Positions 1-11,929 of a stretch of 64,000 nt of DNA are shown piece by piece. A program made the position numbers and the translations under genes. The stretch covers positions 4,464,001 to 4,528,000 of the forward strand of contig CM056876.1 in NCBI GenBank assembly GCA_029876055.1. Reading direction: 5' to 3'. The notes below the pieces were generated by a model. That model was not told the DNA's origin, did no database searches, and saw only the letters and a program-made list of their open reading frames with translations. Positions within the stretch are counted from its first letter, which is position 1; the number at the start of each line of letters is the position of its first letter. This stretch comes from Madurella fahalii (lineage: Eukaryota > Ascomycota > Sordariomycetes > Sordariales).

Positions 1-2336
1 TTTAAGAAATATATTGTGTTTAATGTCCATGTCGTAGAGCTTGTGCGCCCCCTTCCCGGGAATTCCACGTCCGCAAACAGCTCGATAAGTAGCCTGGAAC
101 AGGCTTCCAAGACCAGCGGCTGCCGTGACACCTGCTCTCGGGGGTTACACGTGAGAGTATCATCTGGATACCCGGTAAGGAGGGCTGCTTGGTGTGACCT
201 GCAACCCTGAATATTCGGATATTGGCGGGTTTAACAGACGGAGACGCGCAACGCCGGTCTTAGACCCGGCCCATAGAAACAGGCACCCGGATGCCTACAG
301 ATACCTAGTTTTTGCCCATAAAAGTTCCCTGTCTGCTCAGAAGGGTCCAGAACTGCTGACTATGAGGACCGGAAGCCGCACCCTTTGAACAACAACGAAG
401 ACCAGAAGCTGTCATTATTGTAGGGATAGTGAAAAGTAAGTCTGGACCTAGCAGTTAGCTTTTTTTAGGTCTAAATTGCTGACTCAGCAGAGCTTGGGTC
501 GTATATTAAAGACGGTTTTGAGAATTAAAACAGGAGACCTTATGCTCACTCAGTTTCTTTCCATTCCATTCCCCACCCTTCCCGGTGAAGAAACATCGGG
601 GGCCGCTCGCACAGGCAGCCGGGCATCGCAAAATTTGGAAGACAGTACCTCTATAACCTGCTATTTCAATTCCAAGGGGTTCTAGCACCGTACAGTTGCT
701 GCGCGGCCGTTGGGAGCCGGAATCGTAGGCTTTTCGTGGTCCTGACGTAGGAGCTTCGAGCACCTGAAAATCTCTTACTGCCCCGCCCGACAATCACGAC
801 TACCAACACCGACGACAACAAGCTACAACGATTTTGCAAGATTAAGGGGGATACTAGATACGAAAACTACTCGACTCTTTCGACATTCTAAAGAAGAGAC
901 AAGGCACCCCCCGGCCCTACCCGGGTCTAGGAGAGCAGAGTTAAAAGTCCGGTGGCAGAGACTAGCTGGTACAGTAAAGCTACGAGGACTAGAGCGGATA
1001 CCGAGTGAATCGACTATTGTCAGATACAGTGTATATTCAGCTAGAAAAGAGTGGATTGTATTGAATATAGCTTGTGATGTGTTGGGGAAACTCAGTCCAT
1101 GGGGACGTTGTGGTTTTTATCCACACTGCTAAGATTTTTGGTGCCTGGCAGTTTTAATCCCAACCACCTCTGTATCCAACATTAGATGACATTAGAAGAT
1201 ATAAATAGAGAAGAAAGTGGCCTAAGGGAATATCAAGATCTTGCAACAAATATTCTTTTACACCAGTTTGCTGATAAGGCTTATATAGGCTGTTCAAGCT
1301 CTCCCTGAGAATAATATTGAGCTATCCTTACTTACAAGGCAGGACATAGATAGATAGGTTGATGTTAAAACAGAGACGGAGTTGGGTTCGGGCTGGGTCG
1401 AGGTCAAGTGCGATAGCACCCAGTACTCTACAAAGTCCTCTGTGATGCTCTGATTACAAGGGGATAATAGGGGAGATAGGCGATCTGAGCGAATGGGAGG
1501 ATTTTACTTCTCCATGGTGCGTTATATGTCCATGACTGACACTTCGCGAACCAACTACGGTTTAACCCCGGCACTTAACCAAAGTGATAACAACATAGTC
1601 ATTATTTAGACGATTAGCAAGAAAGCCATCAATGTGGCTAGCGTCAATGTATCTGATGCCAGATTTAATAAGAGTCACCTTAGGTACTCGTGATACGAAT
1701 GAAGCCTTTCGACTACAATATCTCTTGTTCGTTACGACAAGTCCATGGTGAAGCTGTCATCGTAAAGGTAATTGATCCAAGATCAGCCTCTGCAGTATAT
1801 GTCTCGTCATTTAGCTGCTTGATTCACTTGTCCACGATCATGAAGGTATGAACCATCAACGCTCGCAGAGCAACGGAGAGGTTGGGGAAGTTTCCGACTC
1901 TGCCTTGGGAGATAGAAATGTCTTTTATCGGCTGGGAGAACAGGGCATTTGACGATGCGTTGGTGAAAGGATATGCCGGGTGGCGAAGATAAGTCTCTTC
2001 AGCTGGCCAAGGGAATCCGACCTTCGAGGATTCAACAACATAGAAACGATGCTCATATAGGAGTACATAGATATATCAGAGACCGACCACCAACTCTCTC
2101 CAAACCGATGGTATTACGTTCCTTGTCGCAGTGACAAGCGTGCGTGAAATTCACTTTGTGAGTCACCCCACTACTCCGGTCTCCTTCTAAAGCCAATCAG
2201 ATCCCTGGGGGATGTCTGCACGCATCCCCATTGAGGCAGTGGCTTTCCCCATAACAGCGGAAATTGCTAGCTCCGAAGGAGCTGAGGAGGCCGCCGCCTC
2301 AAAGTTCGAGCCGAAAAAGACTGATGGGTCCAACGA
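1..2336. other. Gene-poor left edge
   Basis: No reading frame here resembles a known protein family, and the longest open frames are short and low-complexity. The stretch is AT-rich in patches (about 1020-1400 and 1560-1840), as expected for decayed, RIP-affected fungal intergenic DNA. The last few hundred bases would hold the promoter of the HET gene that follows. I see no repeat shared with the rest of the window. Confidence 0.5.
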
Positions 2337-4658
2337 ATGCTCGCGATTCTGGGCCTCCGCACGCAACAAAGCATGATGTCTTTTCGACCATGTGCCCGGC
2401 CGATGTTAGCCACAACTCTCTGCCATATTGTCCGGCATCCCATACAGCGATCAATCGTACAGGTCAGCATTTCTGCTCGACGAGCAGTTTCAGGTCGGCT
2501 GCCAGCACGGAGATCCTCTTCTTCCTCCACGTCATCGTCGGCATCACAGGCCTCTGGCCGGGCATCCGGCGAAGAAAGGAAGGAGGAACGCAGGCGACTC
2601 GTTATGCAGGGATGGAAAATTACTGCTACGATCGCTTCGATTCTAGTGACGGGGGTTGGCCTTTACGGCGAGTATATCCACGAGCCTCTGAAAAACAGAG
2701 GTGTCTTTGACGCTATTGTCGACAGGACCGTCTACCGGGTGTTTCGCATGAAAACAAGGGAGCTGGCGCCTTCGCCTCAACTCTACCAGCCGCTCTCCCT
2801 ACCCCGCGAGATTCGGCTGCTCGTCCTTGAGCCGGGCTCCGGTGCCGACGAGCCGGTCAGATGCAGGCTCGTGCATGTGGACCTGCTGTCCTGACGGACA
2901 CGCTATGACGCGCTCTCGTATACTTGGGGCGACCCGGCGGTTCGCTCAACGATCCTATGCGACGGGCGGCCAACGTCCGTAACGACAAACTTGCACAGCG
3001 CTCTGGTCCACTTGAGGGATCCGCACTCTCCACGTGTGATCTGGGTCGACGCGCTGTGCATCAATCAGGAGGACATGGAAGAGCGGGGGAAACAGGTGAA
3101 GAAGATGGCTCTTATCTACTCCCGCGCCCGTCAAGTGTTGATATGGCTGGGCGAGGAGACATCGGATGTCGTGCATTCTCTATCCGCGTTACAAGAGCTC
3201 GGGCCGACCTTCCGGACCTTGCACTTGCGGCGCATGCTGTCGAACGCCGCACCATGGCTTGAGCCTTTCATACACGTTTTCTTTCCCTTCCCCGCGATAC
3301 CGGACCCGACGCCATGGGAATCTGTGTGCACCCTACTGGAACGGCCGTGGTTCCAGCGTATGTGGGTCATACAAGAGGTTGCCTTGGCACGACGTGCTAC
3401 TATTATATGCGGCCACGATACGCTCCCATGGCGGACATTTGAGCAAATTTGTTTGGGCATCTCGTCATATCGGCGCTTAAACGGGCCCATTGTAGAGGCA
3501 CCAAGGCCGGACGTCGACCACGCTTTACATGTCGCTTATATGATCCGTGAAATCCGCAAGGACCGGCACAGCTTATGGCTGTCACGGCGCTGGAGCAAGC
3601 CTACGTCAAGCTTCATGGATATGCTGCACCACACGAGGAGCCAGCAGTGCGGCGACAGCAGGGACAAGATATTCGGTATCCTCGGTATCGCCAGCGACGC
3701 GGACCCGAACGATGCAGCCCTCAGCCCCAACTATAGTCTTAGCGTCGCCGAAGTATTCAAGAGAGCCACCACCTGGCATATCATGAAACGTAAGAGCCTG
3801 ATGATGCTCTCGTGCCCATCGGATAAGGAAGGATCCGAGTACTCCCTTCCTTCCTGGGTGCCCGATTTCACGCGTATCGAATATCACCGTTCACTCCTCC
3901 GGATGGAAAAGCGGTTCGAGTTTGACGCCGCTCTGCATGGCGTGGTCGAAGCTAAGATTTCGGACGACGGTAATGTACTGACGCTGCGGGGAATCGCCAT
4001 CGACCGGGTGAAGCGCGTCGCGACGCTCGAGTTCCCGGGGTCGCTCGAACCGTCTGCCACCTCCAAGGCCCTCCACCCACCCGATGGCGTCCTTGACCCG
4101 GCCGTACTCGCCAAGGCGCGCAACTGGCTAGCGGAGTGTGTGCGGATTGCCAGTGAGGGTGATGCAGGAACCGAGACGCGCCCCGGGACGGCCGTTGGCT
4201 ATTGGCAGGAACAGACATTTGGCTTGTCGAAAGATCGGTGGAACAAATTCTGGCGCACCATGCTTTGGGGCCTCAACCCGCACGGTCAACAGGCTAGCGC
4301 ATTGTATGGCACCAACGTTAGGGAATACGCCAAATTTGTGAACAAGACGGGGCTGGAAGGGAACCCTGCCTGGAGAGTTGGGGTCACCGTATCAGTCAGT
4401 CTGGCAGAACAGTGTATGGGGTCGTACACGGTCGACCGCCGATTCTGCGTCACTGAGCGTGGCACTCTCGGTTGGGTACCGCGTGGTGCAAGGCCTGGAG
4501 ACTTCATCTGCGTTCTCAACGGTGGAAGCGTTCCGTTTGTTCTTCGTCGCTGTGCTGCGGGGTATAAGCTGGTAGGAGATGCGTATATCGAAGGGTGGAT
4601 GAAGGGAACTTTCTGGCAGTTAGTCCAACTACCAGAACGGGATTTCCCCCTTGTTTGA
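2337..4658 (+). pseudogene. HET-domain protein interrupted by one in-frame TGA
   Basis: This is a heterokaryon-incompatibility (HET) domain gene in a single reading frame, broken only by TGA at 2892-2894. Before the stop the frame gives an Arg/Ser-rich N-terminus (ATG at 2337 or 2373), a hydrophobic segment near 2610-2680 (ITATIASILVTGVGLYG), and the HET lead-in QPLSLPREIRLLVLEPG. After the stop it continues directly with YDALSYTWGDP, WVDALCINQ, and IYSRARQVLIWLG, then a normal HET C-terminal region ending in GDAYIEGWMKG. The HET domain is therefore split between its first and second conserved blocks. No plausible GT-AG intron spans the stop: there is no AG acceptor between it and the ALSYTWG block. 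Without the stop the product would be about 773 residues. A CGA-to-TGA transition is the simplest cause. HET proteins trigger incompatibility cell death. Whether this is a null allele, a readthrough gene or a sequencing error cannot be told here. Confidence 0.8.
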
Positions 4659-5220
4659 GCAGACTCTGCTATCATAAGCTGCGAGTTACTAATATATGAG
4701 CTGGAACACGCTTGAATCCTGGCAGTTATTCTACTACAATCTATTAGTTAAAGGTGAAGCTTTGGCAAGCGTTGGTAGGCTGTGGCGCGATGGTCAGCCT
4801 GGGAAAGGAAATAGCCGCCAGTCTTAAGAAACCTAACAAAGGCGGCAAGCGTCGCGTCAATGTCTGTTTCGTAGTAGCCTTCTTGCTAAGACAAGACCTT
4901 GTCCAGCCTCGGCCCTGTAGGATGGTCACCCAGAAGACAATAGGCGCGGGAACTATACTAGCCCCCGTTCCTCTGACTGCTGGTTTACTTCTGACTGTCC
5001 AGTACTACTCGGTATAGTAATAAATGCGCGTTACAGGGTGTTCGTCGTATCTATGTTACTGGCGGTCCTCAAGAAGAGGCTTCTATAACTCCGGTTAGCC
5101 GGGCAATCCAAACCAACCACTAGTTTAGCTTACTCTAGACTATATAAGAGATAATCCTCTACCTATCGGGCGTACTTATAGCTAGGAATAGGGATAACTG
5201 CACCGTCGACGGACGCCCTA

Positions 5221-6304
5221 TAATGGTCGCCTTTCTCGCAACTACCATCCAACTAGGAGCAAAAGTCATAGAGATCTGCAAATAGATGCCCAATATATTG
5301 ATATCCTAGAATCTGCTCACACCCTTGTTTCCCAGAGCAAAACGATTCGTAGCCAATATTGCGATCGACCAGGTCGACAAACCAGGGATATACGGACCTA
5401 CACCGACACGATTACTGGACGCTGCAGAGGAACTACCGCAGCAGTATGTCGAGAATTATATAATCCGTTCTTGCAATTCTATCTAGATATAGTAGAGGGA
5501 CGAGGTATATCCCGATAGTTATTTAACAGCCAACAGATCCGAGATCATCAACACCGTTATTAAGCAGATAGCAATCGGGCAGCGTAGCAAGGCGGTTCTC
5601 ACTACCCTCAAGGTTACACCGTTTCCAGAGGCATTTGGCGAAGACAGCTTAACAGCAAGTAGGCTACCTAGGCCGTTACTTGAAAAGGTCCTCTGCACTG
5701 AGGGCTACACACTACTCCTCAACTTGGACAGCGGCAGCAAGTTTTTTTCGCATATCACGCCTCAGCCCTCTGACATTTCCTTTCGGGACCTAAGTATAAT
5801 CGAAGACAGCTACCAGCCACCTCTAGCAGCTGACTAGTCCATTGCAGCCGACAACACCTTGCACATACCGCACGGCGCGAGTCTACAGTACCCGGACAAC
5901 CGTAAGGTCCACATCACATTCAACGCCAACGTAGGTAGTTTTATACAGTAGGACATAAAGAAGGCTCCTGTAGTAGTGTCAATGTGGTTCTCCAAGTAGC
6001 TCCGGAGGACGCTACAGAGGAAGGCGCTGCAGAAGCTATTTAAGCTGGACAAGAGGATGATACCGCCAGACCCCTGTAAAAATGTAAGCTACCCGAGGAC
6101 ATCGAGATGCACTTTCTTCCGCTGGCAGTCATGAAGGAGCCGGAGGACTCGAAACAAGCGTCGCTGCAAGCAAAGATCGATCCTGTCGCCGCGACGGCGA
6201 TGCGGCTTCTGGGGTTCAATCTGGGGGTTGATGATAGGGTCATGGGTCTGATCCTTGCGTTGGACGCCAATGTCGACCCACGAGCTGGACCGCGGAAGGT
6301 ATAG
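5221..6304 (+). pseudogene. Decayed coding relic, family not recognised
   Basis: From the ATG at 5223 the plus strand reads like protein for short stretches (MVAFLATTIQLGAKVIEICK, then a stop). Several further protein-like segments follow in shifting frames, separated by TAG/TAA/TGA codons. The last, 6107-6304, is open for 64 residues with unbiased protein-like composition. The start loosely resembles the N-terminal helices found on fungal STAND or ankyrin proteins, but that is an impression and not an assignment. The many stops in otherwise coding-like sequence suggest an old gene damaged by RIP and small indels. It could also be chance. Confidence 0.22.
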
Positions 6305-6832
6305 TATAAATGTAGCTACTAATTATGTATCGTTTGGAACGTATACGCCGCTCTCTGTACCTGGGAGGGAGGGCATGTTTGTTGGGAAGCTCTAAATGTT
6401 CTACTATGCTTGAAGCTGGCTCAATTTCCTGATCCAGGCTGGTACCTAGACAGCAAAAGCAGGGAGATCGTTGTTGGTTGTATCTACGATCCCGCAAAGT
6501 GGGAGCGGAAGACGGGAAGAGTGGCCAAAGGACCACACAGGCAAAGGGCTGGCTAGCTGACTAAGGATGTGGGCTCCCACACCCCCCCAACAGAGAGCTA
6601 CTACCATCTTCCAAGGTTATTCCCAACCGTATTCGTACACAATATCCTCATTTCGTATTGATGAGGGATCTCTAATCTACCCACGGTATCTTTTACACCA
6701 CCATTCCCAGCGTCTTGACGACGTCATGGTATTTTTTTCCTTCAACAATAACTTCGTAAGCCCGCTCGCTAGTATCCCTAGCCTTTTACATTCACTCGAG
6801 TCCTCAAGAATTCCTCTCAGCCTATTGAAATG

Positions 6833-6975
6833 GTGCAGAACACTTATCTACACCCATATACCCAACAAAACAAGGGGGAGGGCAAACACCTGGACGGACA
6901 AGATAGTCAAGATAGACAAGACAGGCTAGGCAACACCACAACAAATCGGGTCCCTGCAGCCTGGACAAGCTCAAA
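6833..6975 (+). repeat. Dispersed repeat, copy A
   Basis: This stretch matches 61799-61950 in the same orientation with interspersed mismatches and small gaps. Shared anchors in order are ACCCATATACCC, GAGGGCAAA, GGACGGACAA, AGGCTAGG and GGTCCCTGCAG. The divergence and AT-rich setting suggest two old copies of a transposon end (LTR or MITE fragment) and not a coding domain. No terminal repeat or target duplication could be defined. Confidence 0.55.
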
Positions 6976-7500
6976 ACAAACATGAGTAGAGAGAATTACG
7001 GCTATTGTGATCGAGATACACTATCTTTTGCTTAGACAATTACCCTTGCTTAAGGTGTATAACTAATGCAGACTTAATTTTTTTTTTTTGAACAAAATTA
7101 TTAGGTGTGACTCAAGTAGATAATGGACGTCTAATTCAAGCGTATTTCAGGCTTCAGCTTCGCTAGGCATACTCTACTTCCATCTTTTTCGAGGCTCTCA
7201 GGCTCACCGTCTTCTCTGTCCCATAGCACCAATTCGAGCTTTCTATCTGGTAGTACTTCGCGTATAAAGCTTGATCACTGCCATGTCTTCTTGTTTTTAA
7301 TCCCGTCTCCTGTGTTCTTCACCTTCCCACCCTCCCTGCTATTAATAACGGTAGATCCGAGAGCTAATGCAACGAGATCCTCTAGTAGTGACAACGCTCG
7401 GCTGTTAAAAGGCGCAACTTAGAAACCATATGAGGTAGTGGACGACTACTAGGGCGAGGTGCAACCATAAGACCGTAAAGGCTAGATATAACGGCAATCC

Positions 7501-9349
7501 TTAGAACGAGAAGTAGTGTAGTTGGCGGTATGGCGAGAGATGAATATCCGTGAAGTTGTCCGGAACTGTTTGCCAACCTGGCAGTGTGCGCAGCCCGGAG
7601 TCGCTGAGGTCAGACTGATCCAGGTCTAACCGCCCTTCAATGTTCGGGTTGTACGCCCAGTTTCCTCCGTTATCACCGAACTTCCGGGCAGCGTAAATTC
7701 CGTAGGTGTAAGGCAGCTTTGCCAGGGCGTCTGACGGAAACATAGCGAGGAGCGTTGCCAAGCATTTGGCCGGCTGTTGTAGCATACCAGCTGGAAGGCG
7801 GAAACCACAGTCTTGCTTTGTGTGGAGTCGTATCGATACGGAGAGAAGCCGCCAAGGTCCGTGTCGAAGGAATCGAGCCAGTGCTTTTCCAAGCTGATAT
7901 AGTTGTTCCATGTCTCGAACCGGTTGAAGTAGGTAGCCGGAGATGCTTGAATGGACGCTCGTAATACCGAAGATACCTGGTTGTATGAGAGGTCTGATTC
8001 CGCCCATCTAGCGTCGACCAAGCACAGCGTGTAACCCTCTGCGCTGCCAGACATACCGTCCTGAGCAGAACCCGCATGCTTAGCTATGAAAGCCGCCGAA
8101 ATGCGTATATGCTCAGGAAGGTGGTCGTCGACGTTTATAAACCCGAGACTGTCGTTAACTTGTGAGAGTGTATCGCTGTCTAGGTTGACTTGGAAGGCGG
8201 AAGAGCAAAATACGCTAGCACCAAAAGTCGTTTCGAGGCTGACGGGGTCTATTGTTGCGCAGGAAACTGACAGAAATGGCTGCCTCCAGCCAGAAATTTC
8301 AATGAGAGCGACTTTCTTAGTCACCACAAGTACACGGCACTAGCCAGGGGTAGCCGGTCGGTGACTGGGCCCAGAGTTGTCGTTGCCATGGCAATGTCGT
8401 TCCCCAACAGGGCAGTTCCTATGGATATATCCCTGAGCAAGCCATCGTGATACATGGTGAAGTTCGTGTCGAACGGGTCGTCCAGGCGGAGGAAACTCAA
8501 GGCACCAAGAACGAAGCCGACGATTTGCGAGATTCCAGTGGTGTGAAGGGCCTCTCGCGTTGTGTTAACCAAGAGTCCCCGGGTCTCCGCCAAATCCAAC
8601 CCCGTACAGCAAGAGCGTGCGGGACCACGAGACAAAACCTGGTCAGGGAACAGCGCAGCTGTCGGTCTGCCAATGAATATCTGAAATTGATCTGGCCCAG
8701 AAATGTTCCCTCGGTTATGGCGGAGCTGCTGAAATTCCGACGACCCAACAGCCCTCCAATCCACCGTCGGCAGCAGCACAGTCCCACAGCTAGGCCCAGC
8801 CAGCATAACAAGGACGAAAGAGACAAAGATAAGAATCAATAACACTGTGTGCTCCTTCATTCTCCTCCGCGACATCAGTGAGGCTGTAAAGGGCCTGTCG
8901 AAGAGGTAAAGCGTATTGCTAATCTGGTAAGGGGCCGTGAGAACCCCGAAAGGAACCCCGTGCGAGCTCCTCGTCAGGGCGTACCGGATGTGGTACATGA
9001 GGATGTCAGCGAGCGAGGTGACGATGAGTGCCTCGTAGATCTTAGTGGCAAACAAAAACCAGCCCAGCTGGATGCCGTTTGGCCTCCACGACGGCCCGTA
9101 ATAGTATAGCAGCGGCATAAAATACATGACCGTGACCGGTGAGAAATGGACCAATAGCCAGCGTTTTAACAATGACTTGCGTAAGCTGTCTGCAATTCGC
9201 TTTGGCTCTTCTAGTGTGGCGCGCTCTTCTCTTGCTGTTTCGAAGGGTTGAGGCGGCTGCTTGTCCTTGTTGCATTCAAAAGAACTCGAGGTCGAGTCAA
9301 CCGATGGTATAGGTTTGACCTCGAGCATGTTACTGGGTGATGCCAACAT
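7501..9349 (-). pseudogene. Fungal multi-pass membrane protein, two frameshifts
   Basis: The minus strand carries one protein in three frames. Frame one (ATG at 9349, down to a TGA near 8323) has a basic/polar N-terminus, hydrophobic segments around VTVMYFMPLLYYYG and LLILIFVSFVLVMLAGP, and the phrase GVPFGVLTAPYQISNTLYLF. These are typical of a large uncharacterised ascomycete membrane-protein family. Its last residues (SAVYLW) run straight into another frame, in which TKKVALIEISGWRQPFL and LCLVDARW continue the family pattern. That frame is abandoned near 7755, where NAWQ continues as LLAMFPSDALAKLP in the third frame down to 7501. The first break fits loss of one G in TTGTGG-GTG; neither break has intron signals. 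It looks like a recently inactivated gene, though assembly errors could give the same picture. The biochemical function of the family is unknown to me. Confidence 0.6.
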
Positions 9350-11929
9350 GTTCGGGCACTGGATTTGGGCTCCTATAGAGTGGCAGCTGATATCGAGGTC
9401 AGTATGTGGAATGACTATCGGTATCAAGGTATATGCTGAACCATATCTATGAATATGAGCTCTTCGGTGTTCAGGTCGGTGTTGAGGGTGTCGCCGACCG
9501 CCCGCAGTAACTGTTTTACTTGTGAAGCATACTACAGTCTACCCAAGCTGCCTCGTATGTTGGTAGCGGCTAGGCAGCAGTGATTTGCAGAAGCCAATTA
9601 ATATGTAACACCCAGTAACTTACATCAGTTGCAAGGCTTGTCTGCAGAGCTTAACTCGCTAAGTAATTCGGTGAGGATGCAGGAGGCTCGGTCTGAGATG
9701 CAGGGTACGGGCGATGGTATTAACCGTACCGCATCCAAGGCATATTCAGCCCCTCCACATCACGCGCGGAGGAATATTTTGCTTTGCCGGAAGGAATTCT
9801 GGTTGTTAGTAGGGACTGTACCGTTAATCCCACTTAACACTTCTAAACTTGCGTTGTTTCCGCACATTGCGGCACGACCAGTCGAGTGCATCTTGATTAT
9901 ATTGCATCCATAGTGTGGACCTGTTCGACCACCACAGGATCTTATCTAACAATTTACTTAAGGCCCCTCTTCTAGACCCGTACCCATATTGAGCCTGCTC
10001 TCCAGCTTACACAGCAAGTGTGAATGCACATACGGGCACGGAATACGTACGTTGTAGAAACACCCACTTCCAATATTCTTCCGAGTTTTCCCCGGTAGGA
10101 TCAGGCGATCGTACGGGCTGGTGTGGCACCAACTGGAAGTGGTGGTCGCTGCGGTCGATGTTCCACTCAATACGCATTGCAAAACGGTATCGTGGGCGTG
10201 AACGCGGGGGATGGCCCGGGGAAGCTGATCAAGAGGCGCTTATCAAGGTCCGTAATAACTAACGACTCGTATCGGATAGTACGGGCAACCAATCTTTTCA
10301 ATGGTCAGCTTGAATGGAGATGCGCAACTGTTGGGCGATGCGGGGCGGTTGAAGCAGGCTTGAGGCTACCTGAAGTATCGTGACTGAAGTATCGTGAATT
10401 TTACACTTCCTCGCATCCGGGGGCTGCAACTTCGGACCAGTACGTAAAGGTCTGACGCCTTTCTCGGATCTGTAACCAAGAAATAGCCACGGAACGTTGT
10501 GATCTCTAGTTAGTAAGCACCGTCCCCGAAACTTGCGTCTTGTGTAGCCTCATGTGGGAGTACGTCTTGGGCAGACAAGGTAAGTACAGCACCTACCTAC
10601 CTTAGGCTAATGCAGATGTCGAATCGCGGTACATACCAACAAGCACCTTGTCTAAGGTAACTTATCTAAGGTACCTTAGTTTGCCTTGCGCCTCTCTTGG
10701 GCCCGTGCCAAGCCATGGACGCGGTTGAAGTGGGACGGCAACCCTCTGTAATCAGAATCCTCGGGACACTTCCGCGAGCCAGCTCAAGGCCGTTCCGGAG
10801 AGCCAGCGGTGAACAGATGCACTGGCCTTCGAAACTCCGGCTATGCGCGTAACCAGACGGACGACGCGCATTCCCCCAGAGAAACCCACAGGTCCTGTTG
10901 TGTCACGCCGGATATACGTGGAGTGTTGCAATCCCAAGCACGACATGAAATACTAGGTACACACCAGTATGGGAAGAGTGCTTGGAGCCCGAATGTATGA
11001 GGAGCCAACTGCACAGTAAGCCCCTGGAGGCTGGCATAGGATCGGCATTGAGCGTTGGAAATGATTGTTGAATGCACAATCAGAGGATCTTCGGATGGCT
11101 GGTTCGGTGGTGCTGGGAAACAGTATTTCCGTCAAACCTGCCGAGTCGGGATCAATCAGGCGTCCGGAGTCGGTTGCGGATTGAAACCGCTCGAAGCTGT
11201 CTTTCCCGTCCTTATCACTCTGGAAAGATATCGTGTTACCCGCAGTAAATCAGTGTACTTAGTCGCTACGAACCTTAGCAGGCCAAACCCTGCGACAACA
11301 CTAGGAGTTGTGGAGTTGATGGTGTCACTATCCGGTTAGGAACCGGACGAATGCTGGGTTTGCGCGGGATGTTGCGTGGGATGCCTCCAATCGCCCATCT
11401 TGGCGCACCAATCGTACCCGTTGACGCAGTAGCAGGTCCTTGCAGCAAGGCTCACGCCAGCGCATTGCGCGATTCATAGCATATGTGATGCGACAAGCCT
11501 CCCTTGCTAACATATTGCTAAGCATCGTTGCGGTCGGACTGTTAACCAGTTCCTAGCGGGGCCGCAACACCTCGGTCCATGCGACTTCCTCTGCTCCAAG
11601 GCTACCAGGATATGGCGAGACCATATACCAAGGTAGTCATAGTCTTTCCCGGAAAGACGGATCATTGGATTGGGGTGCATCAAAACTAGCGGTTGGGTAG
11701 TGGTGTCGCAGCAGTAATATCTTGGCTTTTCCGTTCTTTTCTTTCACTGCAGACGAGCTTAAACATCGTGTACCACCCCAGACGGTCCCTTCCTAAATCA
11801 CTTCCTCCCAGCCCGTCCCTGATCGACACCATCACCTGCCCGAAACTGTCTGTTCCAGCTCTCATCCTTCCGATCTCCTAGTGCTACCCTGACCAAGAAA
11901 AAGGGGGATAAAAAAAAGGATCTAACAGA
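9350..11929. other. Intergenic, no gene recognised
   Basis: Open frames of up to about 94 codons occur here but none looks like a protein family. Around 10560-10690 the sequence carries several variants of a CCTTAGG/TAAGGTA motif, a simple dispersed motif often seen in fungal intergenic DNA. The last 200 bp (pyrimidine-rich, with TCTAACAG immediately before the next ATG) look like the 5' untranslated region of the permease gene, possibly with a leader intron. Confidence 0.5.

Larger units (their letters stand above)
4659..7500. other. AT-rich intergenic stretch with decayed sequence
   Basis: No intact gene is visible. The stretch contains a possible decayed coding region (5221-6304) and one copy of a dispersed repeat (6833-6975), listed separately. 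From about 6980 to 7400 the sequence is AT-rich with a poly-T run near 7078-7089 and shows nothing coding. Confidence 0.5.

Noticed and set aside
2871..2930. Possible intron removing the TGA in the first HET gene
   Set aside because: A GT exists before the stop but no AG acceptor occurs before the conserved ALSYTWG block, so splicing would delete it.
10560..10690. Cluster of CCTTAGG/TAAGGTA motifs
   Set aside because: A common simple motif in fungal intergenic DNA (also near 61130 and 63510); no regular spacing or gene context to give it a role.
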